DNA from: Oryzias latipes
Taxonomy: Eukaryota > Chordata > Actinopteri > Beloniformes > Adrianichthyidae
Direction of reading: 5' to 3'
Length of the DNA: 64,000 nt
Assembly: GCF_002234675.1 (NCBI RefSeq)
Contig: NC_019875.2
Span: forward strand, 26,068,299 to 26,132,298
The notes below the pieces were generated by a model. The model had not been told where the DNA came from. It did not search any database and saw only the letters and a list, made by a program, of their open reading frames with translations. Position numbers and translations under genes: made by a program. Shown in pieces: positions 24,466 through 37,090 of this stretch; within the stretch, counting starts at the first letter, position 1; every line of letters begins with the position of its first letter.

Positions 24466-26514
24466 TTTAAAAATGAATGGGAAGGACAACAGGAATCAAG
24501 GTCTTAGAGTTTTTTTCTGCTGTTCTGTCTGAAGCCATCTTTACATGGTGATACCTTTTGACTGGTAATAGTTAAACAAACAGAACTATGATGAAAATGT
24601 TCACAATAGCCGCACTTTATTGATGGTTTTTATTACAGAAATATTGTTTGAGAACTTTTCAGTAGTCTCTTCACTCACCATTTGTTTTTAATGATGTTTT
24701 TGAAGACGTAATAAAAAAAATCAGAATATCTTGTTGGACATATAAAGGATGCTATGTTTATCCACATTATTTCTGTCATGAATTCGAAAAAGCTTGTATA
24801 TATTTTTGCTCCATGTATTCTGTGGAACAGAGAAAGCATTTTGTGTCAAACTACAGTACAGTAGATGTCTAAAAAAAAAGGGTGTTTACAGTGAAATTGA
24901 AGTTGTTGTTTTTTTTGTTTTTTTTAATAAATAATCATATTTTTATTTTGTCTTTTTTTTCTTTCTCAAAAATCTATGACCAAAGAGACACAATTACACA
25001 GCTGAAGGGTTTTGGAGTTACCTGTGAGAGATTGTAATGTCAGCTGTGTGGTGGTCTACAGGTATTTTTGGAAAGGTTAATGCTATTAAGAAGACATTTT
25101 GTCTTTATGAACATTTTTAAAGGCGATCCACCGAACTGATAAAAAATCTATCATTGCCTGAGAAAACCACCTCACTGCAGCCCCTCCTCTCCTCCCCCTG
25201 TCCTTATCTTCCTGCAGGTATAGAAAAGCCTCTTGCAGGCTCAGTCCTCCGTGTACTCCTCCATGTTCTTCAGGACTTATTAGTTTTAATGAGAAAAGCT
25301 TTCCTTTGGGGCGCTAATTTCAGCTGCTGTCTGATGAGCAGAAATTACATGTCTAATGGAATGGAATAGTTGGGCAAATTAAAGAAATGAAACATGCTTT
25401 TTTCATGCCTTCGCCGCATTAAATTACACTTTCATGTGGACCACACTCAGAACGAAGAAAACTTTGCTTTTTTTTGCCATCGCCTTAATTGGCTGTGGGT
25501 TTTATATTTTGTTTTTTTTTCTATTATTAACTTCACTGACTGCAATGTTAAGGAAGATTCCTCAATTTATGATAAGTGCCTGCAACAGTAGGACAGAAAG
25601 AAAGAAATATATACATACACTGATCATGTAATAATCTGTTTCCCGTGTAGAGCTTCACTTATAATAAAGAAAATCATATTTCTGCCCTTGGAGAAACAAT
25701 TTAGAGGCAGATTCAGCCAGCTTGAGCTAAATGGTTCTTCTTTATTGTAAAGATTTTACCACTGAGGGCTCTGCAAGCACAAGCATCATTTTCTGCCTGT
25801 GGCAAAAGTATCAGGTAACTTTTCCTCCTACTTAGTGAATAAACTTAAATCTATTATCAGAACAACTTTTCTGCTATAAGGGCACATCTGTCAGTGCAAC
25901 TATATCTATATATAAGTTGTTTTATTCACCTTGTCCAGCTTTCAAGGTCAGTAGGGGGGAAAGATGACGGTCGCCAACTCGGCCAATTATTTTTTTTCAT
26001 GTTCATATTGCAGCTGGATCATTGTGCAACAGTCACACTTGAGGGTGCTGCCTCGTGGTCCTCTAATGGTCTGCCGTGCACTTGCACGTTGGTCACAAGA
26101 AGAGAAACTGACCCACACAGAGCATGGCTGATTGATTTTTTTTCCCCTTTGGCTGTTGGATGAAGGAAAAAGCAAATAAGAGGAGTGGAATGTTTGCTTT
26201 GCCTCCCACATGTGAGCCAATCTCAAAATGTCTTTAAAAAAAAAAAGAAGGGGAGAAAAATGGCAAAGGAGAAGAAAAGATGCAGCTGGCAGCATTAAAA
26301 TTAAACACAAACTGCACTTGAGGGAAGATAAGAGCTTATGGATAAAGCTCCAGGAAACAGACATGTGTAAGTGTGTGAGTGTGTTTGTAACTGACGTGTC
26401 AAGGGAGCAAACTTCAAAGGTTATCCAACATTTTTTAAGGTCTGGGCAACAAAAAGAGAAAAACTCTTGAAACTATAAAAAAAAAAATGTAATCTATCCT
26501 GAAATAAACTGATA
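24466..26514. other. intergenic, no gene seen
   Basis: The segment at 25130-25440 is non-repetitive and has homeodomain-type TTAATGAG/CTAATTT words. It is a weak enhancer candidate. Otherwise AT-rich with T runs. Confidence 0.45.
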
Positions 26515-26600
26515 TCAGTGGCAGAGTTACAGGGCGGCAAAGGGGAGGCAGCTGCCACCCCAGCAAAAATCTTTGCCACCCCAATTTTTGAGTCAACAGA
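26515..26600 (+). mobile_element. hAT-type terminal fragment
   Basis: The start CAGTGGCAGAGTTACAGGG and the end CCAATTTTTGAGTC match, inverted, 43970-44057. The CAGNGGCGNA start is usual for fish hAT ends. Only a terminal piece is visible. Confidence 0.45.
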
Positions 26601-28690
26601 GACATTTTTGCCTCAAGCTGGTTTCTCTCAAACTGCCCCAAAATACCATCTGTACTTCTCCACTCCTGGTCAATTTATTTCAATATTTACCTATGAACCT
26701 TTTTTTTTTTAGCATCAGTAGGAGGGGTAAGAGCCGGAGCACCATCCCGTTTTTGGGTACAGAGTTCATCTTGTGCTGGATCACCTTTTATGGCTGACGA
26801 TCTTGCCAAAATGTAGGTAAGTTTTGCCAAAATAAAATTTGTGAATACTTTATGATTCCTTGTCTCACTGCCACGAAGCAGCAGAGCAATTAGGATTAAT
26901 ATTTTTTATTATATTTGACAATTCGCATTTGGCGCAACAGCAGGCTTCAAACAACGTGTCACTGTAGCTACACGGCCTTCAACACTCGCGCATATTTTCT
27001 TTAGAAATTGTGTTTCCACTGAGTATTTTTAGTCATTTTAGTAATATTGCAGTGAGATAAATGTTCATTAGAGCTGTTCTGAAAATAAACGTGGCTTCAT
27101 TCCATAGCATCACGTGGACCGCGGCACAGCGTTCCACCTGAGGACAGTGAGGACAGATGTCTCCTTGGCCATGGGGAACGTGATGAAGAATTGCCTCCTG
27201 GAGTAGCAGGTGATTACAAAATGTACATCACAACCCACTAGAGCTGAAGCTGCAGGAGGGAAATCAGCAGCTCCTCCTCTCTGCTTGGGAGGAAGAACCG
27301 CTGAGGTGACGCCAAAGTCATTCCTGCACTGGAAGTCCGCACAGATGCTGAGGGACGCTGACCAGTGGTGGAAAATGAGCGTCAACGCTAAAGATTTTCA
27401 CAAGAGAAGAGCTAAACTCAAAAGCTTAGAGTGCAACATTCATCTGTACCTACAATACAACAGCAACTGCTTTGCTGCATTTCACAGTTGGACTGAAGCA
27501 ATGCACACTTTCCGCTTTGAAAAGACAATTTGTTTGTGTTTTTTTACTTAAAGGTTTATTAGTCCAGTCAGTCATTAGAGTGAAAATACTGGAAACAACT
27601 GTGTTGCATGAATAAAAATATCTTCGATTAGTGACAAACCCTAAAATCATATTTTAAATGCTATTGTCAAATTTACCATCTGAAGTTGTAAATCATTTAC
27701 TTTTATACAAAAACATTTTTTCCATAATTGGAAATAAATTCAGGTGTCATGGTGTTAATAAATCATAAATACAAACTTCTTCAAACATTAGAAAAAGCTC
27801 CTCAGCTAAAAAAAAAGAGACTGTTTTCATATTTATAACAATAATACTAATACTGCTAAAACTGCTTGAAAGACATGTTTTTGATCCTTTTATTTCTACT
27901 TTGCCACCATCCAAAGACTTCTGCCCCCCCCAATAATGAGGTAAAATGTGCAATCTTTTGTCTCCAATAATTATTCTCAAAGGTGAAAAGAAGAAGATTG
28001 AATTGATCTGCTTTATTCTATCTCAATAAAATGTTGCCGCTGTGTTGATGTAGAGCCAAAAATAAAACATTAATGGACAAATTCTGGCAGCTTTTAAGAC
28101 CCTCCAGGATACAAGCCAGATGTATGAAGAACACTACAGCTGCATGTACCAGTAGCGGTTCATAAACAGCATTAGAAGACTGCTTTCTCACAACAGCATA
28201 TACACTATTTTTTTGTTCCACCTCAGCATCAGCCAAGCCATTAAATGCATTTGAAAAAAACGGAGAAATCGAGAGCTGCACAAGCTGGCTCTTCTGGTGT
28301 TTTTTTGCCACTACCGCCTCTCAGGTGCAGCTGACTCTCCGTTTGTCCTCCTCTGCTCCTGCAAAAAAAAGAAAAAAAAAAGAAAAGGGGATGTTAAACC
28401 ATCATCATAATGATGAAAATATCCATTCTTTTTTTAAACATTTCTGTTTCGAGAAAGTTTTTCACAATTTTTTTAACTCCTGATACCACATGCACACAAA
28501 TCCGTGTCGCTCTCAATCAGAGGTAAATACAAAAATATAGTTTTTAACTAGTAATTGTCACTGCTGTCCAACACTGAAGCCCCAAAAGACACACAACACC
28601 TCAGGTTGTTTTGAGAGAGAGAAAAAAGAAAAGATAGTTGTGGTTCTGCAGATGGAATACAAAATAATTCAGAATATGCTATTATCATAG
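26601..28690. other. intergenic, one ambiguous open stretch
   Basis: Between about 27110 and 27400 both strands are open for 90-110 codons and GC content is higher than around it. No domain, splice pair or homology is recognised. The rest is AT-rich, with nothing assigned. Confidence 0.4.
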
Positions 28691-28699
28691 GTCCTGTGA

Positions 28700-28792
28700 A
28701 ATACAGGTAAAACCACCCAGGGTGTTACCTGCCTTCATCCACCAGTGGCAGGGATAGGCTCCAGCAACTTTGTGACCCTGAGCAGCTTTACA
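28700..28792 (+). repeat. teleost LINE 3' tail fragment before microsatellite
   Basis: CCAGGGTGTTACCTGCC, GGCAGGGATAGGCTCCAGCA and TGTGACCCTGAGCAG are the final part of the same LINE tail. The microsatellite that follows grows from its terminal GGAT repeats, as is usual for this family. Confidence 0.65.
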
Positions 28793-28963
28793 AGATGGAT
28801 GGATGGATGAATGGATGGATGGATGGATGGATGGATGGATGGATGGATGGATGGATGAATGGATGGATGGATGAATGGATGGATGGATGGATGGATGGAT
28901 GGATGGATGGATGGATGAATGGATGGATGGATGGGTGGATGGGTGGGTGGATGGATGAATGGA
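28793..28963 (+). repeat. (GGAT)n microsatellite
   Basis: About 170 bp of GGAT units with interspersed GAAT and GGGT variants. The long open frames on both strands (Met-Asp-Gly-Trp or Ile-His-Pro-Ser repeats) are translations of this satellite and not genes. Confidence 0.95.
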
Positions 28964-29019
28964 ATCCATGCAATCTGGATTATTTAACCCAAGCTTGTTT
29001 TCCAGTAAAAATATCTAAC

Positions 29020-29315
29020 TTAACCAGCTCAGTGGCCTTGGGGTATAGTGTCTGGCCTGTGACTGGAATCTCATGAGCTCAAATCCACAGGTGAGTCACA
29101 CCAAAGACTCACCTGTGGACCCAATGCATCTTGCTTGACACTGAGTTTAAGGAGGTTGGATTGGGGGGTTAAACCACCAAATGGTTCCCAAGCGGTGCTT
29201 TTTGACCATCCCCTGCTCCCTCAGTAAATGGGCAAAAATGCAGAGAGCAGATTTCACACACTCAGGTGCATGACAGCTAATGTGACATCTAACCATTAAA
29301 TTTACCTGCAGAAAG
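29020..29315 (+). repeat. tRNA-derived SINE
   Basis: The head GGCCTTGGGGTATAGTGTC resembles an A box, and GAGCTCAAATCC resembles the B box GGTTCAAATCC. The body GGTTGGATTGGGGGGTTAAA, CTGCTCCCTCAGTAAATGGG and ACAGCTAATGTGACATCTAA follows the order of a common teleost SINE. The tail is AT-rich. The copy is moderately diverged. Confidence 0.6.
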
Positions 29316-29334
29316 TAAAAGTGAAACTTAGATT

Positions 29335-30800
29335 CAGCAGTTGGGGGGGGGGGCTGGGGGACAGCTTTTTGACCACCGGGGGACAGTCTACCAGCTGTCC
29401 CCAACTTACCCCCTTCCTCATATAACCTCATATTAGGGTGAGGGGGTGGGGGGTTTAGTTAACCTCCCATGTTTGCCGTATGGGCCCTTGGGACATCACT
29501 GCCAGCAAGCAGCAGATGTCCTCCTAGCACCCTACCCGCCAATTTTAACCGCACCTTAGACATTTAGGGCCCCTTGGTGGGGAGGGTGAGGGGACATCAC
29601 TGTGAGTAATCAGGAGATGTCCCCTCAGTGCTCTACCCGCCAATTTTAACTGCACCCCCCTGAGTACACACACCCCTCCCCCCTCAAAATATACATTTCA
29701 ACATGAACACACACACATGCACACACACACCCTCACAAACACACATACTCGCACACACATTTTGCAAGGAAGGTGGGACCTAGGACCACCTGTCCCCTAC
29801 CCCTTCCCTGCTGGGGGGTACGGGGCCCTTGGCAACGGCGGCCGTATCCCCTGGGTGCCGGTTTCCTGGGCCCGGCGGTGCTCTCTCCACGCGCCTGAGC
29901 CGAATGGTGTCCGTGTCCCTGGGGGGTGGGTTCTGGTCCTTGCCCCTGAGCGCTGGGCCCCGCCAAATTTCCAACTGTGGCCAAGCCTGGTCGGGCCATG
30001 TCTAAAACACCCCTTATGGGCCCCCTTTTTCCCCGGGGTGCTCCCCTCCTGGGCGGGGGCGGCTGGCTCGTACCTGGGGTTGGGGCGGGGGGATGCCCAG
30101 AACTCCTGGGTGGTGATGGGGTGCTCATCTGGGGCTGTGGGCGCCCTTCTCGGGTGGGGCCTTGCTCTGGGCTCTCCCGGCACGGCGGGGGGGCTGCTTT
30201 CCTGGTTGGGCTGGGGCGGCGCTCTCTTTCCCCCCATGCCTCCCTGCTCTCTGGCTCTGGGGCCCCGCGGCGGTCCTGCTGGCCCTGGCCTGGGTGGCGG
30301 ATTTGGTCGCCCGGGGGGCGGTTGTCCCCTGCCTGCTGCCGTGTGGCGTTGAGGGGTCCGGCTGCCGCTGCTGCTGCGGCGGGGGTCTTGGTGTGGGGAT
30401 GGCTGGGCCCTCTCCCTCCTTCTTTTCACATTCCACCATCCATTTTAGAAGAACATAAACACTCACCTGAGCACAGGTGTTAGCTCACCTTTACACTAAT
30501 AGTTTGCATGATGGAATGAATGAAATATTTCACACTAGTTGGTTTGTGCGTGTGTGAACACTATCTGTTCTGTGTACATGTTGACATGTGGACATTTTTG
30601 CAGCTAGCAGGTGTGTTGATAACATTTGAGTGTGTGTGTGTGGACAGGCCCCGCCCTTTTTGTACTACATTTGAATCTTACCGTAATCCTTACCGGTCCA
30701 ATCTTACAGGTCCAACACCAAAGATTTTCAAACATGATTGAAATTAATAAAGTTTGGCCTCAATTACAAAAGGGGTTTATTCAGACATACCTCTGGTTTG
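29335..30800 (+). repeat. GC-rich repeat island of unrecognised class
   Basis: The unit has three parts. A left part holds two copies of a segment containing CTACCCGCCAATTTTAAC (about 29532 and 29633). A CA-rich stretch spans 29707-29760. A strongly GC-rich core (about 29800-30420) follows. It ends in an AATAAAGTTTGGCCTC tail near 30750. All six frames of the core are nearly free of stops because of composition, giving proline/glycine-rich conceptual proteins on both strands. I remember similar sequence being predicted as proline-rich proteins in fish genomes. I see no real gene. Confidence 0.5.
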
Positions 30801-31250
30801 TCTGAAGATTAATAACCCCTGTTGTTAAAGTAAAATATGTCCAACACAAGAGGCCCTCAGTTGTCATCTGTCTGCCCAGCTGTTGGACAGGACAAGTTAA
30901 GAGAAAAAAAAAATGAAACTTAGATCGCTTGTTAGTTACATATTTATGTTATATTTTAAGTGTTACATTTTTTGAAGAGTCAAAGATCTGTTTGTAACAA
31001 TGAGTCAAGCTTCAAGTCATTGATATTGTGATGGCAGCATACCCTGCCACACCCACAAACAACATGGCGGTAACCTCCCTTCAGCATTGCACACTTTCTT
31101 TTTAATTTTATTATTTCAGATTCTTTATTCTTAAATAAATGCACACATTTCTGAGTTAAAATATACATTTATTTATTTTCAATAATTTCTAGCACATGGA
31201 CACTTGTTTAGTTTACTTATTTTGGTTTGTTTAATTAATGTCACCTGTTT
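30801..31250. other. intergenic
   Basis: Nothing is recognised apart from AT-rich sequence. Confidence 0.4.
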
Positions 31251-31840
31251 TTGAGTTGCCAGTGCTGAGGGGGCTACTGGTCGCTACGGGTGTGGCTGAG
31301 GTTCTGCTCCTGGAGCTGTGCTGTGAGGACTGGCAAAGGAGGAGCTCAAGTCTTCACAGCCTTTAAATACTCCAGCCAGGCAATTAGGAAGGCACCATCT
31401 ACTGAAGCCTCCAGGGGAGAAACTAATGGACTTATTTAATGTTTATTTGCTTTGCTTCTGTTGTTCATTATTCATTTTGTTCCACTTTTGATGATTTTTC
31501 TCTTCCACTAAGAGACCAAGTTTTGTGTTTAGTCTTGTCTTTAGTCTTTGTTAAATGTTTGTCTATTCATGTTAGTTCCCCCCCATGTTTCTCAAGTGGT
31601 CTGATCAGCCACTATATATGTTCCCCTGTTGTGTCTTTGGTTAGGTCAGTTTGTTTCTGTTACTTGGTTTGTTCGTTCAGTTGGTTAAGTTAAAGTTATT
31701 GCCTGAGTTAATTATGTTCCTGTTGACCTCTTTTACGGGCCCAGTTTGTTCATCTTTTTACATTTTTTGAGAAAATTAAAATTTTCATTTTTGATAAACT
31801 TCTGTTGTGCTCTTTGGCCGCTCGATCCCTCACAGATATA
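31251..31840 (+). repeat. possible retroelement fragment
   Basis: The order of a GC-richer head, CTTTAAATACTCCAGCCAGG, long T-rich text with repeated TTTAGTCTTTG words, and GTGCTCTTTGGCCGCTCGAT near the end resembles terminal parts of fish retroelements. No matching second repeat is in the window, so the class is unclear. Confidence 0.3.
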
Positions 31841-33721
31841 ATAAAATAATAGTTCTTCCTATTCAAAACGACAAGAATTGAGGACATCACCGTAAATGGA
31901 AGAACTGGGAGAAACCTCCAGCAGATCCAGACTCTCAGAAAGGGCAACCATCTGCTGTGACCAAAAAGCCCCTGAAAACCCAGCAAAACACATTCTGGGC
32001 TGAGAAACAAAAATGACACAACTGCAAATAAATATCTCCCCTGTGTCTTACAGTAATCTCAGTGTAGGGTTTGTTCTTGTTTATACAACTTTTTCACTAA
32101 CTTTGTCCACATCTCACTGAGTGATGGGTGCAAGATGTGCTGAGATTTTTGGTGCCAGCACAAACTAAGCGAACAGAAACAAATGAAAGACAACAAAAAA
32201 AAAAATCCACAGATTGCTTTGTCTGGTATAACCTTGATGATTACTGGTAACCCTCCAGAGTGAAGCGATTACATAAAAGGGTTGGACGCATGCTAAGATA
32301 GTGCAAAGGTCACCAGTGTTAGACCTCTTCTTGTAATTTATTTATTTGTTTGCATCTAATATTCCCATCCTCACGCCACAATGTACTATTTATAGAAGAT
32401 CGACTTCAAACTTAACCTTCAAAGTAATTCAGCGTTGCATAAGATTATTCTTTTCCTGCGGTGAGGGATTACTGTACAGATGCAGGGTTTTTAAATCCAT
32501 GAGCCGGAACAGCTCTAAGTTCTGAGTGGGGGGAACAGCATGGTGCAATTTAAACACTCATGAATTTCATCAACTATTGTCGCTGGAACAGGTACAGACA
32601 TAAACGTAGGTATTGTTTCGTTTGGCTTTTTATGCCCCGAAATGAAGCAGCAGTTTTGAAATTGAGTAAAAATGTGTTTTTGAAAGATTAGCTTTTCTTG
32701 TTGCAAAGAACTGAGCCAGTTTTTGACATGAACGTCTTGATTTGGATGTCATACTTGAACCCCACTTCACCTGCGTTGCTATTTTTCCAGCGTTTTTTTC
32801 TGAATCTTCTGTGATTTCATGCAGCAAAATGCTACTCCTTTAGTTGGTCGAGAGGAAATAAAAAGCGGGGGAAAATGCATTGCATTAGCCGTTAAAGCAT
32901 GGAATGCCCTGCTAGGAGAATTACCTATAATAAACGAAAGCACAAGCAGGAGAGTAGGAGATAAATTGAGGCAGTGAAGCTGCAGGAATAGACCCACCAT
33001 TTGCAGATTTGTTGTGTGAAATGGCTGGCCATTATCTGGACAGCCAGAGAGCTTTAGCGCTGTGTGAAGAATGTGAAGGTGTGTCCTGGCGTGTAATTAA
33101 CAGATAAACTTGATGGTTCATTAAATGCATATGCAGTGTTGCACATTCACTGTGCTGGTATTGATCGTCCGAACATCTCGGTGTACCTCCCTGCTCACCA
33201 GACTTCTGACACTCTGCATCCATCACCCCACCTACCTCCAACATATTTATAGAATTTTAATTAGCTCTGAGCTCAAGCCAACATCATTAGCTTTTCTCTG
33301 CATTTTTTCAGCAAACAGTCATGCATGGTAATAATGGTGTTGTAAGACAGAAACAGAGAGCACAAGGGCACAGCATCAGGCAGAGGGAACACAGTAGAAA
33401 AGGTTGACGCCATAAAATGACAATGAAAAATGAAAGCACCTGAGGGCGAGAGAAAAAAATCACAGCAAAACACTTGAAATGTGGATGGTAATGTCACCTT
33501 GAAATTATGTCAGGATGATTAAATGATTAGCATCAACCATTTCTCTGTGGTCTCTGAAAACAGAAAATGCAACTGAAAGTAATGTTAAGTTTTTCTTTTC
33601 TTCCTAGCAAGTGTTGTCCTCCGGCATCTTTCAGGGCACCAATCTTTCTTTTATTTTTCAACCACCATTGTGAAATGTTACAAAAAATATTTTTTTTTAA
33701 AGTCAAACAAAAGCTTTAGAA
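31841..33721. other. intergenic, mostly non-repetitive
   Basis: No gene is seen. The stretch from about 32830 to 33560 is even in composition and rich in homeodomain/POU-like words, including ATGCATATGCA at 33125-33135. It is a candidate for conserved noncoding DNA. Confidence 0.45.
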
Positions 33722-33930
33722 ACCGTTTTCAGTGTTCTTTTAATTATGATTATGCCGTTTTTAGCCAAAAAAAAAAAAAAAAAGACATAGCTTCTGCAGA
33801 GAGGCCGTGGGTAGGACCGTTGAACCGCCTGCGCACCACAAACAGGTTTTTCCATTTTTCACCTGCTGACAGTTCATATCCACCTGTAAGTAAGGGCAGT
33901 TGTGACTACTACCGCAAGTACAAAGTGGTC
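33722..33930 (+). mobile_element. piggyBac-like family relic
   Basis: TTCTTTTAATTATGATTATG and CTTCTGCAGAG fall in the same order as in the 17.7-kb copy. They are separated by a run of 17 A at 33767-33783. It is strongly diverged. Confidence 0.4.
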
Positions 33931-34140
33931 ATCCAAATAAGAGTAAAATACTTTAGTACGGAGTAGGAATTTACGTACAATGTCTATCTTTTCAAGAACT
34001 AGTATAAAATGACAGGCAAAAAATGAAAAAAAAACATTTTTTTTTATGTCAGCCTTCCTTTAACAGTCTTTCCTGCAACATGAAGACTACAATCTCTGAC
34101 ATCAGAAACAGGAATTTAAACGCCTGAATCAAGCCTGAAA
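33931..34140. other. intergenic
   Basis: AT-rich with A and T runs. Nothing is recognised. Confidence 0.4.
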
Positions 34141-34560
34141 TGGGACAGATGCCTTAAACTGATCTATTCCACCCACCTCTGCAATGTTTCCAAAATGACA
34201 GATTGGGTGGGGTCACATAAATACTCTCTCTGACAAAACTCCTTGGATTCTGCACAGTAAAAATCAAGCCTGAAGTGGGAGGGGCATTGCTTCCTGGTCC
34301 CTAACTCCTTGCTTTTGTCCTAAAGGAGATGTTCCAGAAGGGATTTTGTTTCGGTTCATCTGCTCCTCTCCTCGCTGCAGGTACTGACCTGCATGTCAGT
34401 CTCACAGCAGAAGTTCCAGCATTCTTGTTGTTTTACTGTCCTCTCAGATTCCCGCCAGTCACTGCAGGATGTCGCCCTTACAGTCTGGTTCTCCTTGAGG
34501 TTTCTTTCTAATCCGTCATGTTGAGAGAGTTGTCCTCTCCACTGTTGCGTTTTACCTGTT
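34141..34560 (+). repeat. unclassified teleost repeat
   Basis: TACAGTCTGGTTCTCCTTGA and GGTTTCTTTCTAATCC resemble a widespread fish repeat normally read as CTGGTTCTGCTTGAGGTTTCTTCC. The upstream part, with CCACCCACCTCTGC, may belong to it. The class is not known to me. Confidence 0.45.
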
Positions 34561-36044
34561 TACACCGAAAACCTTTTCAATGCTATACGATATTCACCTT
34601 TTTAGGTCATTAGTCTACAATTTAGATAATGTGGCTCTTTTGAAATAATCTGAACTGAAATGGATTCTTTAATAAACATAATTAATGATCTGTATGAGGT
34701 TTTTGCTTATCCTTTGGCACTTTAAGTGAATTTTGATTGAAAACTGGTACTTTATAAATTTACTACTGTAAATTAAATAAACTGAGATTTACACACTTAA
34801 CTCAATACATTTCTGAAAATGGTAATTACCTGGACAAATCAAGGTTAGAAGTTCTAATCTGTCTTCTCATTTGTCTTCTAATCATTAAATCTCACCCTCT
34901 TATTTGCACAAATTTGAGTACCAATAAAATAAAAATGGCTACATTTTAAAAATCACCTCAACACCCTAGAGATGTTATGAATAAAGCTGTAAACATCCAA
35001 AAAGCTTCAGAAAACCAAAAAGGGTTTGTTTAAACTTTTTAACATCCTGCCTCTAGAGGATTGTTGAGGAACTGCAACACTTTCTGGTTCCATTCAAATT
35101 CAGGAACCAAAGGAAAGAGCTTCAGGACAAAGTAAACTTTTGTTGAGTCTACCTACAGTATAAGCACATTTATTTGCAAAACAAAGAAACACAGTCCTAA
35201 ATATGTGCGCATTTTAGCGAAAATAAAATCCAATGTAAAAGATAAAACTTCTCCCTCCCACACACACTATGCACAAACGCCTCTAACTTAAATCTATAAG
35301 AAGAAATTCAGCAATCTGATACCAACCAAACCGCGAAACTAGTAAAAAAAAAAAATAAAACTACTTTTTAAACTCACATCGTCAAACCTTCCTTGATCTT
35401 CACCAAAGAACATCGGCAGTCCACTTCCAAGTTACCAATAGTGATTTTTTTTTCCATCACAAAAAAGCAAATGAAAAAAAAGTGAGGGGTTGGATTGCAG
35501 AGCCTACGAAACAGTATCAAAGCAAAAACTGATTAAAGCCCAACACTCTCCTGTAAAGTTCAGTGTCTCGTCAGTTTGTGGCTGGTCTCAAAAAAGTCGT
35601 TTTTATGTCTCTGTTGTGATCATTTCTGTGTGAGGAAAATCCCAGAGCAGAGGCACAGCATGGGGTACATGGAGTGATAAGGCTGTGTCTGCAGCAGCTT
35701 TTACATTTCCTAGTACAGAAGAGACAACCTTAGGGCATGCAAATAGTCTCTGCAAATAGAGACACCATGACTGTAGTGGAAAAGTGGAAGCTCCCTTTAA
35801 GAAAAAAAAACAAAAAAGGAAACAACAGAGTTTTTTTAAATTAAGAAATACTGGGAACATCTTTTTTAATCTGCAAAACTGCAAACTTTTACTTGCGTTG
35901 TGGACACTTTGCATGGAAGCAGAAACACAGAGATAGAAAGATACTTGTTGATGGCTTAAAGATCAAGCTAATAGTTTTATGCATAAGAACGTGCATGAAC
36001 ACAAAACCATGTACACTACAAAAAGAGGTTTAACTAAAAACTAA
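34561..36044. other. intergenic, no gene seen
   Basis: AT-rich. Nothing coding or repetitive is recognised with confidence. Confidence 0.4.
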
Positions 36045-36745
36045 AAAAGAGGACTAATCTTAAGAAGGAAATGCCTAGAAAGTATTAAAATGATCTGTCC
36101 ATGCAGCAAGTCATTTTTACTTAACAAGAACTATTATAAGATAATAGCCTTTAAAACATAAAAAGCTAAAAAAGTTAACTGTTAGATAGAATTACTTTAA
36201 ATAGAATCTTGTATAATACAATATTGGGTTTTTTGCTATAGTTCTAAGCAAATGGTTTGTACTTTTTGTTTTATGTAACTAATGGTACTTCATTTTTATA
36301 TCAGTGACAATAAAATAGTGTAATAATTGGACATGACTCATTTTTAGAACAAAATATAAACAAAATGAGAATACAATCTTAGTGCAAGTTGGCCCATCTT
36401 AATAATTTCTAAAAAAAATTGTATTCTAAGAAAATAAATCAAAACTTTTTTGTTTTCAAAAATAATGACAACGAATGCCAATTTCCTTGGTCAACATTTC
36501 TTGAACTTTATAAAAGCATTCTTAAAATTAAACCAAATTACAGTTCAATTTGAGAGCAATTTGAGTCTTAAATCAGGCTTTTCCTGTTGTCAAGAGTATG
36601 GAGCTAAAGGATTGACTCATTTTAATACTAATTTCCTGATTCCTAGAGCCCAGCTCTTAATGAGACAAAATAGATTCTTGACTGTGCTGATTTTGAGAAA
36701 AGCTTGTAAAAGTGAAGAGCTAAAGATAAGTTAAAACAACTGACA
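36045..36745. repeat. diverged dispersed repeat, copy 2
   Basis: This is the partner of 22145-22780 in the same orientation, slightly longer through small insertions. It retains GCAGCAAGTCATTTTTACTT exactly. No terminal repeats or coding frame are evident. Confidence 0.6.
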
Positions 36746-36954
36746 ACTTCCTAAAAATCACATCTGTGCAAGTATCAAACAGTTTGCAGTGGAAGGGAAG
36801 AAGAAAATGTATGAAACCTTGTCTGGAAAACTCAGAGGGAAAAATTCTCGTTAAAACAGCAGACATTCAGAAATCGATGGGTGGTGATGGACCTGATGAA
36901 AGTGAGATGGGGTTTATGCCCTGCACAGAGCCATACAGACAAGTAAGACAAACA

Positions 36955-37090
36955 ACCGCTCACGCTGACATTCAAACTACACCCATCAACCTGACATCCG
37001 TGTTTTTACACTTGGAAGTTCCTGGAGAAAACTGGTGCAGAAGCTGCAGCTGTTGGATGACAGAGCTAGCTACCGCATGCTGCTCCCCTG
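36955..37090 (-). repeat. teleost LINE/SINE tail, inverted fragment
   Basis: Read on the plus strand, CACCCATCAACCTGACATCC, GTTTTTACACTTGGAAG, CCTGGAGAAAACTGG and GCTAGCTACCGCATGCTGCT follow the order of the inverse of the LINE tail seen at 24.2 kb. It is decayed. Confidence 0.5.

Noticed and set aside
27110..27551. Overlapping 91-codon (minus) and 113-codon (plus) frames
   Set aside because: Open on both strands with no domain and no convincing splice pair. A shared GGAGCTGCTGATTTC word with the 45.1-kb minus-strand frame is too short to establish a family.
28685..29076. Long open frames on both strands across 28.7-29.1 kb
   Set aside because: They translate the GGAT microsatellite and its LINE-tail flank. 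The repeat peptides have no independent coding evidence.
29717..30483. Open frames of 211, 210, 168 and 131 codons in the GC-rich island
   Set aside because: All frames of both strands are open because stop codons are rare at this composition. No conserved motif, intron signal or single preferred frame is visible.
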